This document shows, piece by piece, positions 55,545 to 64,000 of a DNA stretch of 64,000 nt. Position 1 is the first letter of the stretch. Each line of letters starts with the position of its first letter. Location: the NCBI RefSeq assembly GCF_027244095.1, contig NC_069657.1, forward strand, positions 244,754,674 through 244,818,673. Reading direction: 5' to 3'. The stretch is from Hemicordylus capensis. Taxonomy: Eukaryota; Chordata; Lepidosauria; Squamata; Cordylidae. The notes under the pieces were generated by a model, which saw only the letters and a list, made by a program, of their open reading frames with translations, had not been told where the DNA came from and did not search any database. Made by a program: the position numbers and the translations under genes.

Positions 55545-56903
55545 TAATCTTGCCTCACCAACCTTTTGGAGTTCTTTGAGAATGTCATCAAGTGTGTGGA
55601 TCAAGGTGATCCAGTTGTCATAGTATACCTGAACTTCCAAAAAGCTTTTGACAAAGTTCCTCATCAAAGACTCCTAAGGAAACTTAGCGGTCATGGGATA
55701 AGGGGACAAGTACATGTGCGGATTGCAAACTGGTCGAAAGACAGGAAACAGAAGGTAGGGATAAATGGAGAGTTTTCACAATGGAGGGAAGTAAGAATTG
55801 GGGTCCCTCAGGGATCTGTACTTGGACTGGTGCTTTTTAATTTATTCATAAATGATCTAGAAGTAGGGGTAAGCAGCGAAGTGGCCAGATTTGCAGATGA
55901 CATCAAACTCTTCCGGATAGTGAAATCCAAAACGGATTGTGAGGAGCTCCAAAAGGAGCTCTCCAAACTGGGGGAGTGGGCGACAAAATGGCAAATGCGG
56001 TTCAGTGTTAGCAAGTGTAAGGTGATGCACACTGGAACGAAAAACCCCAATTTCAAGTATATGCTGATGGGAGCTGAGCTGTCGGTGACTGACCAGGAGA
56101 GGGATCTTGGGGTTGTGGACAGCTCGTTGAAAGTGTCGACCCAATGTGCGGCAACTGTAAAAAAGGCCAATTCCATGCTAGGGATCATTAGGAAGGGGAT
56201 TGAAAATGAAACTGCTACTATTATAATGCCCTTATACAAAACGATGGTGCGGCCACACCTATAGTACTGTGTACAACTCTGGTCACCACATCTAAAGAAG
56301 GACATTGTAGAACTGGAAAAGGTGCAGAAGAGGGCAACCAAGATGATCGGGGCCTAGAGCACCTTTCTTACGAGGCAAGACTACAACACCTGGGGCTTTT
56401 TAGTTTAGAAAGAAGACGACTGTGGGGAGACATGATAGAGGTCTATAAAATCATGTATGGTGTGGAGAAAGTGGAGAGAGAGAAATTCTTTTCCCTCTCA
56501 TACAACACTAGAACCAGGGGTGACTCCATGAAATTGATTGCCAGGAGGTCTAGGACCAACAAACCGAAGTACTGTTTCACACAACACATGATCCACTTGC
56601 GGAACTCTCTGCCACAGGATGTGATGACAGCCAACAACCTGGATGGTTTTAAGAGGCATTTGGATAACTTCATGGAGGAGAGGTCTATGAATGGCTACTA
56701 GTCGGAGGGCTACAGGCCACCTCCAGCCTCAAAGGCAGGATGCCTCTGAGCACCAGTTGCGGGGGAGTAACAGCAGGAGAGAGGGCACGCCCTCAACTTC
56801 TGCCTGTGGCTTCCAGAGGCATCTGGTAGGCCACTGTGCAAAACAGGATGCTGGACTAGATGGGCCTTGGGCCTGATCCAGCAGGGCTGTTCTTATATTC
56901 TTA
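55545..56903 (+). mobile_element. CR1 LINE 3' fragment, unit 3
   Basis: The orthologous copy of 36345-37687. Frames 55566-56264 ([31 protein letters not shown]) and 56432-56701 (IHLRNSLPQDV) are separated by breaks. It keeps a stretch around 56821-56860 ('catctggtaggccactg...') that unit 2 lacks. It ends 'gatccagcagggctgttcttat' near 56897. Confidence 0.9.
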
Positions 56904-57355
56904 ACAATTCTCAAGAGAACTATGATGTGGTGGCTGCAGCCTAGCTCTTACTTGAGTGCCACAGTTAGTAGCTCTGAAGGGGACTGTGTATTCTCTTCTT
57001 CAGCATCAGAAGATGGGTGAAAGAACTCTTTGACTAAAATGAGTAGAAGAGTTGAACACTCCATACAATATCCTGGAAAGAGCTTACTCCTGGTACTTTT
57101 AAGGAAGATGTTTAGGATTGGAGCCAGAACATTTTTACGAGTGTCCAGAGGAGTGGGAAGGATAGAAAATACTGAACATTTCAAGGATGGCTAGCATGAT
57201 TAACAAGATGGCAAGAAGGCTGCAAATTCCACATTATTTAGCCTCTAATAGCCAGGCTGGTGATTAACATAGCCTTGTGGCAGAAGGGGGTACTTACTGT
57301 GCTCCCTATACCACAGCTAATACTCATCAGGTGCTCCTCCACACTTAAGGCTTGA
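56904..57355 (+). other. Non-coding block, unit 3
   Basis: Matches 37688-38055, then jumps to 38847, i.e. the 791-bp deletion that removes the MATH second exon from copy C (junction near 57275). No gene is seen. Confidence 0.7.
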
Positions 57356-57367
57356 ATCTAGACCTGG

Positions 57368-57945
57368 AACCGAGCTGTGTTGAGCAAATTTTCCTCTTTT
57401 GGCCTCTCCATAGAGGATTTGCATACTGTAGGAATTGAGCAAGCCAGGAAGTTAGTTAAGCAACGTGTCCTGGATATAGAAGTTCAACAAGAAGATGCAT
57501 GGCTCAAGCAGGGTTTATACTTAGGGAGTCAAGCTATTAATCTTAAACCAGCTAAATATTTTGATGTGGTGCTTGTCCCTAAATTTAGACGAGCCCTCAC
57601 TTTAGCACGTTTAAATGTTCTTCCTACACCAGTATTGGATGGCAGGTTCAAGGGAGTTCCGCTATTTTTACGTCTTTGCCCATGTGGCAAAGGGGTTATA
57701 GAATCCACCTCGCACGTTATTCTTTATTGTGATTTTTATAGGGAACCGCGTTTAAGACTTTTATCTCAGACAATTTGCCTGGCCGGTCTGATGAATTTTA
57801 TTTAAATTATCTTTTAATTAATGAGGACACTGATATTATTTCTGTTATGGCCAAGTTTTGTTATATTATTTGTAAAATACGTACTGCTTTATTGTAAATG
57901 TTTGCTGGTCAATGACCGAATAAACTTATAACTAACTAACTTATT
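57368..57945 (+). mobile_element. 5'-truncated LINE (Ingi/Vingi-like), unit 3 private
   Basis: A 578-bp insertion with the 12-bp target duplication ATCTAGACCTGG (57356-57367 and 57946-57957). The empty site is in unit 2 near 38928. The frame 57377-57805 is the C-terminal part of the LINE protein: LARLNVLPTPVLDGRFKG and LCPCGKGVIESTSHVILYC. The 3' end has the hairpin GGTCAATGACC, then GAATAAA and an (AACT)n tail. Confidence 0.92.
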
Positions 57946-58812
57946 ATCTAGACCTGGGTGAAATCCCTGCTCTCTCACTTGCCTTGGGGATCTAAACTGC
58001 CTTGGTTGCCCTTGTGGATTATCTACACTGGAATGGAAGTGGAGGGAGGTCAACTTCTGATTCTCAGATACTTTCATCAACAACGACATCTTAGTCCAGT
58101 GCAGTTCTGAAACAAGCAGTGCTGCAAATCTAGCACTGGACTCCAGAATTCCACAGCATCTCCTCGTTTAGCTCCCACACAACAACTGAGCAATTGTACC
58201 CTTACTGTGCTATAAATTAATTGGCCATAATCCAGCACAGGCATTATTGATTAACATTTTCTCCAATAAAACTGTGATCAGTAATAAACCAAAGTACATT
58301 ACAAAGAAAAATTTGGGTACACCTTAATAGGTGTACATCTGTTTGCATAGTTACCGTGAAAAGGAATCTAGCCCAGAATGCACCCTTTCCCAAGAACTGG
58401 CACTCCTACTTCACAGATTTTATAGAATATTAGCAGGAGGACGAACAATATATTATCTTAGGTGTCATCTTCCTTCCTTCTGGCCATAGTCCTTCAGGCA
58501 CCAACATCTGTGATGGATACAATGACTAATGTGCACCATCATGATTGCCAGATTTAAACATAGAACGTGCTTCTTTTTTTAATTTGCAGTCAGAATGAGC
58601 CTCCGTTAACTACATGGCCTCTTAATTATTAGGGAATTACACTAAAAATATTGTACTAGGATTTTAAAGACTCTAAATGGGTTTATATGATAGATCAGGA
58701 CACAGAGGCCAGTAAGAATCAATGCAGCTGTGCAGTTGGAAAACCTATTCTGTAACCCTGCCCCCTGAAAAACAGAACAAAAAGTGAACTAGGACATGGG
58801 TCTTAGACTTAC

Positions 58813-59302
58813 TATGCATTTGATTAGGGTCTTTGGTAAAGCCTCGGCTGGATGACATCCTTTGAGTGATGTCAGGATCTTGATCGCTATGGGGAATGTC
58901 ACTTGCCTATTCCCAGCTGGCCACTCTAGAATTCCATCGTTCTCGCTGCTACAAAGGGAAAACCCAATTCTGAAGTCGCCACTAACTGAGCTGGGTGAGC
59001 CATGGGGATAGAGCCTGACCACAAAGCAATAGGCCTATGAGTTATAGAATAAGGGGCTTGAAATATAGTCTCCTTTGGAGGTCATATTAAAAAGCGAAGT
59101 GAAGTTCCTTATCTGCCAGACACTTGTGGGGCACTGTGTCTCAGTCAGACTGATATCTTCAATGTCAATTCCACCAGCAGAGTTGGATGGGTCTCCTCGG
59201 ATGCCATGAAAAATAGAAAAATATAGATGCCATGAAAATAGCAGATTTTCGCCTGGCTATTAAAGGAAACGGATGCTAATGTCCAGTGTTGTTCTCCATG
59301 AA
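58813..59302 (-). pseudogene. MEP1A: MEP1A-C MAM-end/MATH exon
   Basis: A 490-bp exon, nearly identical to 39796-40285 and carrying the same three lesions. It reads [50 protein letters not shown] and ENDGILEWPAGNRQVT in pieces. Confidence 0.92.
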
Positions 59303-59454
59303 CTGTAAAAGGAGACAGAAAACTTCATTTATACCAATAGCATGTATACCTTCACATAGGCAACAACATTAATTCCTTCACTAGTAAGTGATACTCCATA
59401 AGCATTAGTATTCAATACTCCAAACAGCCTACCAACAACAACAACAACAACAAC

Positions 59455-59540
59455 CTTTATTCGTTAGCTGCCCCATAACACTCTGGGTGGCTCACCACAT
59501 TTAAATATGAGATTAAAACACATATTAAATCATAACAGAC
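59455..59540 (-). repeat. SINE-like repeat, unit 3
   Basis: A single copy of the CAA-run plus 'ctttattcgttagctgcccc' block, with the GTGAGCCACCCAGAGTG core on the minus strand. Counterparts are at 24340 and 40430. Confidence 0.5.
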
Positions 59541-59874
59541 AAAAAATGGGGGAAATACAAAATACTAATAAAAAATAATTTGAAACACCCTATTTTTTCT
59601 TCCTTTTAGCTTGTTTTTAAGACAAATGGTATATTAGGTGACTTGTGACTAGGCGGTCCCGTGAATTCTCAAGTTCATTCCTCCACACTTGTAGCAGTTA
59701 TCACTAAGCTATGAGGCAGATCAACATAAGAAAGGCCATCAAAGTCCATTGTCAGTAGGGAAGATAGGAATCATCTTTAGGCAGATTTGACCTGAGAGGA
59801 CACTAGTTGCTGACCATGGAACTATTACATGGCAATATTACAGGTAAGTAATGAACCAATGTAATGAAACCAAC

Positions 59875-61430
59875 AAGTTCAAGTTCTTTAATGTTACAGC
59901 CACAAGCCAAAACAGAAGAGAAAGATTACAGCTATATAACAATAAATTGAGTGTATATAATTAAAACAGGCTGAAATTAGAATTAGTTAAAAAAAAATTG
60001 ACAAAATTGAAAACATAGTGATAATAAAAATTTAAAACAGCAAAATATCCTTATTAACCATCTGGTGATGTATATTTATGGCAGAAGCACAGAATTTAGC
60101 CACTTTAGATGTAATTAAACACTCTGAGTCCAAAAGCAACAAGGAACAATAAAATTGCTCCTGTCGACCGGGAAATTTACAAAGCAAAGGAGTAATGAAA
60201 GATTCACGGATATCCTTGTAAAACAGACAGAATAATAGAACATGTTCAGTAGTTTCCACCTGATCCAACCCACAAGGGCAAAGTCTGTCAGAAAATGGAA
60301 CCCCTCTATAGCGCCCTTCTAGAACTGCCGAGGGTAAACAGTGGCAGCGAGCCAAGGTAAAAGCTTTCCTATACCTTGGAAATTCCAACCAAGTAAAATA
60401 ATTCATTGCAGAGACTAGATATCTTCTTTCCTCTGAGGTGTAAAATTTGGAGACCTTCCCGAAGTCATTTTGCCATTTGGAGTCGAACACTTGTTGTTTA
60501 ACCAGCAACCTTGCCTGATCAAATCCCAGCTTAGACAGAATTGTAACAGAGAGGCCCAAAGTAGCTATTTTAGCCTCAATAGACTGGATCCATCTGGAGC
60601 CAAAATCATCCTGTAAAATTAGAGGAGCCAGGCCAACTGGATGATAAATTAGTTTTAGCCAGTAACAGAATATAATAATCCAGATACTGGCCTCCACCCT
60701 AATAAAGCCAGTCTCCAAACGGGCAGCAGCATTTGAAGCAGATCTTGGAATATTAAGGGCAGTTCTCAAAAATTTTGACTGTACACATTCCAAAGTTCTT
60801 ATATTTGGAAAAAGCCCCAGCTGCGCTCCATAAAATAGTTGGGACAGTGACTTTGCTTTGAATAGTTTAAAAGCTGCTGGTAAGTAGTAGCCACCTTTTG
60901 ATTGCAAGTACTGTAGAATGGCAAGTGAGCTTTTCTGGGCATTGGAGGCTACGTAGTTCGCGTGGGCCTTCCTAGTGCCCCCAGCATGGAAAACTACCCC
61001 TAGGTACTTAAAGAATGATACCTGCTCAATAAGCTGACCCTCGATCCTCCAAGTGCGAATCTTAGGTCTCCGTGCGAAAGCCATTATTTTGGTTTTCTGA
61101 AAATTTATCTCCAAACTCTCCTTCTTGCAGTACAGACTTAATGCGCTCAGCGTTTTTTTGAGGCCAATTGGCGTACTCGACAAGAAGACCGCATCATCTG
61201 TGTAAAGCAAGATAGATACATGCCTCCCTGCAAATTTAGGAGGGTGGAAATCTAAATGGCTCAATTGTTCCACCATAGAATTTATGTAGTAATTAAATAG
61301 TAGTGGAGCAAGTATGCAGCCCTGCTTAACACCTCTCTGAGTCACAATAGCACTCATTAGATGCCCTTGAAGGCTGCATCTAACTTTGAGAGAAGTGTCC
61401 GAATACAGCACTTGAAGCAGGCATAACAAA
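59875..61430 (-). mobile_element. LINE (Ingi/Vingi-like) with a long open reverse-transcriptase frame, in the MEP1A-C intron
   Basis: Flanked by an unusually long perfect direct repeat of 42 bp (59833-59874 and 61431-61472), starting CAATATTACAGGTAAGTAAT. The minus-strand frame 61429-60032 is open for 465 codons. At the tail side (minus-strand 3' end, about 59875-59895) is a (GAACTT)n run. It is the longest copy of the LINE family that also appears at 2860, 23192, 53000 and 57368. It is 5'-truncated: the endonuclease and N-terminal RT are missing. Confidence 0.88.
60032..61429 (-). pseudogene. LINE reverse transcriptase, C-terminal 465 codons, 5'-truncated
   Basis: An open frame with RT blocks: QRGVKQGCILAPLLFNYYIN (block 4), the catalytic ILLYTDDAVFLSS (YTDD), LEINFQKTKIMAFARRPK, and FFKYLGVVFHAGG (thumb). 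A C-terminal zinc-type cluster, RLCPCGLDQVETTEHVLLFC, follows. There is no RNase H motif. The lack of RNase H and the terminal CxC...H....C motif make an Ingi/Vingi-like clade my best guess, with RTE or R4 as alternatives. RT blocks upstream of KQGC and the endonuclease are absent, so this is a truncated copy, though no stop interrupts it. Confidence 0.85.
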
Positions 61431-61472
61431 CAATATTACAGGTAAGTAATGAACCAATGTAATGAAACCAAC

Positions 61473-62143
61473 GCTTTCGTGTCTACAGCAATGCCAAATG
61501 ATTCTACATAGGGAATCGGACTGTGTGGTTACAGAAAAATAACGGGAAGCAACTTCTGACTCTTTTCACTGAAACAGTCCTGAACCATAGGAAATCAAAT
61601 TATTATAGATCCCATTGTATGCAACCACATACAGATAATCCAGTCCCAATGGAATCTTGTTATTTTGAGACCACAGTTCCAGGCACCAAAAGAAAAGGAA
61701 AGGTTGTGCCATCGAGCCTGTGTCGACTCCTGGTGACTGGAGAGCCATAGAACTACAATATTACATTAATGAACCAATGTAATGAAACCAACCTTTTCGT
61801 GTCTACAGTAACGCCAAATGATTCTACATATGGAATCAGACTGTGTGGTTACAGAAAAATAATGGGAAGCAACTTCTGACTCTTTTCTCTAACACAGTCC
61901 TGACTGATGGCTCAAGTTCAGCCAAGGTGTTTAATAGCTGTTACACACTAAGACATTTTGAGCAGTTTTGAGTACAATCCAGCATTTTGAAACCCTTTTT
62001 TTTTCCCAGTGGGAAAGATGTTTAAGCATATGCTTTGATCCCACCCATTGAAATCAGTGGGACTGAGAGGTGCTTACATTTGCTTGGACAGTGCCCTTTA
62101 TTTCTGCTTGCATTTTCCTTATCAGTTACTATTTTAAATCTAC
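61473..62143. repeat. Intron with local tandem duplication, unit 3 (copy A-like)
   Basis: Two diverged copies of the 'cgtgtctacag' to 'aaaaataa.gg.aagcaacttctgac' segment (from about 61474 and 61795) match the two-copy arrangement of 25560-25990. Copy B has one copy plus a hAT insertion. No gene is seen. Confidence 0.65.
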
Positions 62144-62290
62144 CTGCACAGCGGCCCAACAAGGTGTGGTCCTTATCAACCAATGTAGTCAACGTATGCT
62201 CCCAGTCAGCATCATCGTTTCTATTCTGCACCATGCCACAGATATTAATGGACTCAAAGGAGCACTGGTCAAGGAGGGTAAGGCTAGAAG
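62144..62290 (-). pseudogene. MEP1A: MEP1A-C MAM exon 1 (open)
   Basis: A 147-bp exon, LTLLDQCSFESINICGMVQN, RNDDADWEHTLTTLVDKDHT and LLGRCA, with intact splice borders (CCTACAG; GCAG|GTAGATTT). Confidence 0.9.
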
Positions 62291-62768
62291 CTGTAGGATA
62301 TGCAGATGTATTCCATATGAAAAATAGACATTTTATCTGCCAACCAACCATACAAAGCATCCTGCTGCCTGACCGTTTCCCTGCCTGAAGTGACAGAGGA
62401 GGTAGTCCTGGATTCAGGATTTAGGACTCCTAGGTTTATTTTGAGCGATCCTAGGATCCATGTTGAGGTTACCTTTGGGAGGCAGTTCTGGACTTTACAG
62501 CCACCATGACAACCATGGAGCCGACCCAAAATATTATCAGCAAGCTTACAAGTCATGCTCTCAAGGCTGACTGGTGGATTGGTCTAGGAGATAGCCAATG
62601 CTCTAAATATTTTTTTTTTTTTTTAAAAGAGGCTGATCCCAACCACCATGTAGGATCCATTTGTGTAACCATTCCTTGAGAAACCTTCCTTGGACCCCAA
62701 TTATTTGTCCCACTATTGCCTGCCACTAATCCCCTCATTTTGGAAAAGTGTTCAGAGTGACAGTTCAC

Positions 62769-62990
62769 CACAGTTGTACATACGATTGAGTCTTTGTAGA
62801 TCTATCCTGCTCAAATCCTGGCTTCCCCCAATTCCGTCATTGAATTCTGGAATTTTAGTCGTAATTGTCGGAATGCTACTGTTCTTGTTGAATGAATAAG
62901 GTCTATAATGCATGATGGATTCATATACGTAAGGGGTGTTTAGGTCAGACGTGAAGCTATCATCATGTTTGTTGAAGTTATGCTCCTGAT
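62769..62990 (-). pseudogene. MEP1A: MEP1A-C astacin C-terminal exon (open)
   Basis: A 222-bp exon almost identical to 26853-27074, with [15 protein letters not shown] and ending RLNRMYNC. Like copy A it lacks the downstream donor-containing segment of about 110 bp that copy B keeps. Confidence 0.9.
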
Positions 62991-64000
62991 CTAAAAATCA
63001 TAGGAGATCAAATTATTATAGATCCCATTGTATGCAACCATATACGGATAATCCAGTCCCAATGAAATCTTGTTATCTTGAGAACAGCTCCAGGCCCCAA
63101 AAGGAAAGGAAAGGTTGTGTTGTAGAGTCAGTGTCAACTCTCGGTGACCGCAGAGCCATGTGGTTTTCTTGGCAGAATCCAGGAGGGGCTTACCCAAGGG
63201 TAAATCTTTAACACACCTTTCATTATCAGAACACCTGGCATGGTGTTGCCACAAGTCCTGTGCCATTCTGCATCTGATAGCTGGGACAGAGATTTGTGAG
63301 CTTACCTGTTGGCCTTGGGAACGTACTTTTAGGCACAGCTGACCCAGAGTTGCTCCTTCCCCCACGGAAGCCACTGAATGCAGCTGCCAGACTGTTTTCT
63401 CCTGCTCTGGCCAGTGGCCAGAGCTAGACCAGTTGCATGGCACTACTGCATTCCGGTGGGAGAAAGGCGGACTTCAGTCAACCTGCTTCACCTCTTCACC
63501 TGTGAAGGTAGTCCCTCCCCTCTATAGGAAGTGACCCTACCTGCCTGTCTCTCACACATCCATCACAAAAATCCCTAAAGGCTATTTCTGCTATCTCCTA
63601 TAGAGGCCCAGCTGGAAGGAAAGAAAAACCACCCCTCCTTTCCTTCACAGATGAATTGGCTTATCTCGCTCAGGAAGGGGGAAAGTTGGCGGCAGCAGGA
63701 CCAGGTGCTTTGGATCTATTTGTGTGTATGCACATCTGCTGTTCCTCGGTGGGCCCTTGCAGAATTTGAGCACAAAGGCACATGGAGCTGTCCTATGTAT
63801 GCCACAGCCATTCTGTCTCCTGTCCTGTTGCTGCTGCACTGTGCTCAGGAAGTGACAGGCAGAAGCGGAGCCCTTGGAGAAAAACTATGAAGGAAGCCAG
63901 ATGGTGAATACTTTCCGATCCCATTTGAGCATTCCGGTGAAATGGACAGATTTCCACAATGGGTCCAAAAGAATGTGGACCTGGAGTCTCCCAAAGACTT
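62991..64000 (-). other. MEP1A-C intron at the window end
   Basis: Matches 27075-28353 of copy A minus the L1-like insertion, and 43395-44410 of copy B. A phrase 'ggttgtgttgtagagtcagtgtcaactctcggtgaccgcagagcc' type element near 63110, present in all three copies, looks like an old dispersed SINE. No exon is recognised before the window ends. Confidence 0.55.

Larger units (their letters stand above)
45200..59650. repeat. Segmental duplication unit 3
   Basis: It matches unit 2 in order. Private additions are copia-2 (49915-51935), a LINE at 53000-54215 and a LINE at 57368-57945. Private losses are 791 bp around the MATH second exon (junction near 57275) and about 745 bp around MAM exon 2 (junction near 59648). 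From about 59650 onward the sequence follows unit 1 (copy A) more closely than unit 2. Confidence 0.85.
58813..64000 (-). pseudogene. MEP1A: Meprin A subunit alpha-like gene, copy C (mosaic pseudogene, runs off the window)
   Basis: Recognisable exons: MAM-end/MATH 58813-59302, MAM 62144-62290 and astacin end 62769-62990. The zinc-site exon would start just beyond 64000. MAM exon 2 and the second MATH exon are deleted. The 490-bp MATH exon shares with copy B the 26-bp duplication, the TAG stop and the one-base deletion. The 5' half instead resembles copy A: tandem-duplicated intron segment, loss of the donor after the astacin exon, YNC ending. Copy C therefore looks like the product of a crossover or conversion between A-like and B-like units near 59.65 kb. 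It cannot encode meprin. Confidence 0.88.

Noticed and set aside
1-64000. CRISPR array, bacterial operon, tRNA or rRNA gene
   Set aside because: No regularly spaced repeats with unique spacers, no ribosome-binding-site gene chains and no tRNA-like cloverleaf were seen; the window is eukaryotic throughout.

Overview
The window looks like a repeat-rich, non-avian reptile genome, most likely a squamate. The signs are bitter-taste-receptor (TAS2R) and meprin alpha (MEP1A) genes combined with a mix of CR1, L2-like, L1-like and Ingi/Vingi-like LINEs, Penelope-like, DIRS and Ty1/copia retroelements, and hAT and Tc1 DNA transposons. The CR1 copies end in the TTCTTATG octamer tail. The species assignment is inference; nothing here names it.

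The only host genes I can support are members of a tandem segmental duplication. Each unit carries one single-exon TAS2R gene on the plus strand followed by a convergent, multi-exon MEP1A-like gene on the minus strand. TAS2R-1 (21492-22420) is broken by an 8-bp deletion. TAS2R-2 (30463-31398) and TAS2R-3 (46414-47349) are complete 311-codon genes that differ at about 25 residues. The MEP1A copies A (23.0-28.5 kb), B (38.5-44.6 kb) and C (58.8 kb to beyond the window) keep recognisable astacin, MAM and MATH exons, but all three are pseudogenes. B and C share some lesions and each copy has private ones. Copy C is mosaic: B-like in its 3' half and A-like in its 5' half.

Layout: 1-1560, hAT remnants and the start of duplication unit 1; 1561-21071, a Ty1/copia fossil holding a nested stack (a DIRS element in one LTR, a CR1 LINE in the DIRS, a 1-kb palindromic hAT element in the CR1, and an intact fish-like Tc1 transposon in the copia body); 21.1-29.3 kb, rest of unit 1; 29.3-45.2 kb, unit 2, with L2-like, Penelope-like and CR1 fragments between TAS2R-2 and MEP1A-B; 45.2-59.7 kb, unit 3, the same order plus a private copia insertion and three private LINE insertions; 59.7-64 kb, A-like 5' half of MEP1A-C.

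Because paralogous units give empty-site sequence, many insertions can be placed in relative time and their target-site duplications read directly. No RNA gene, CRISPR array or bacterial-type operon was seen.
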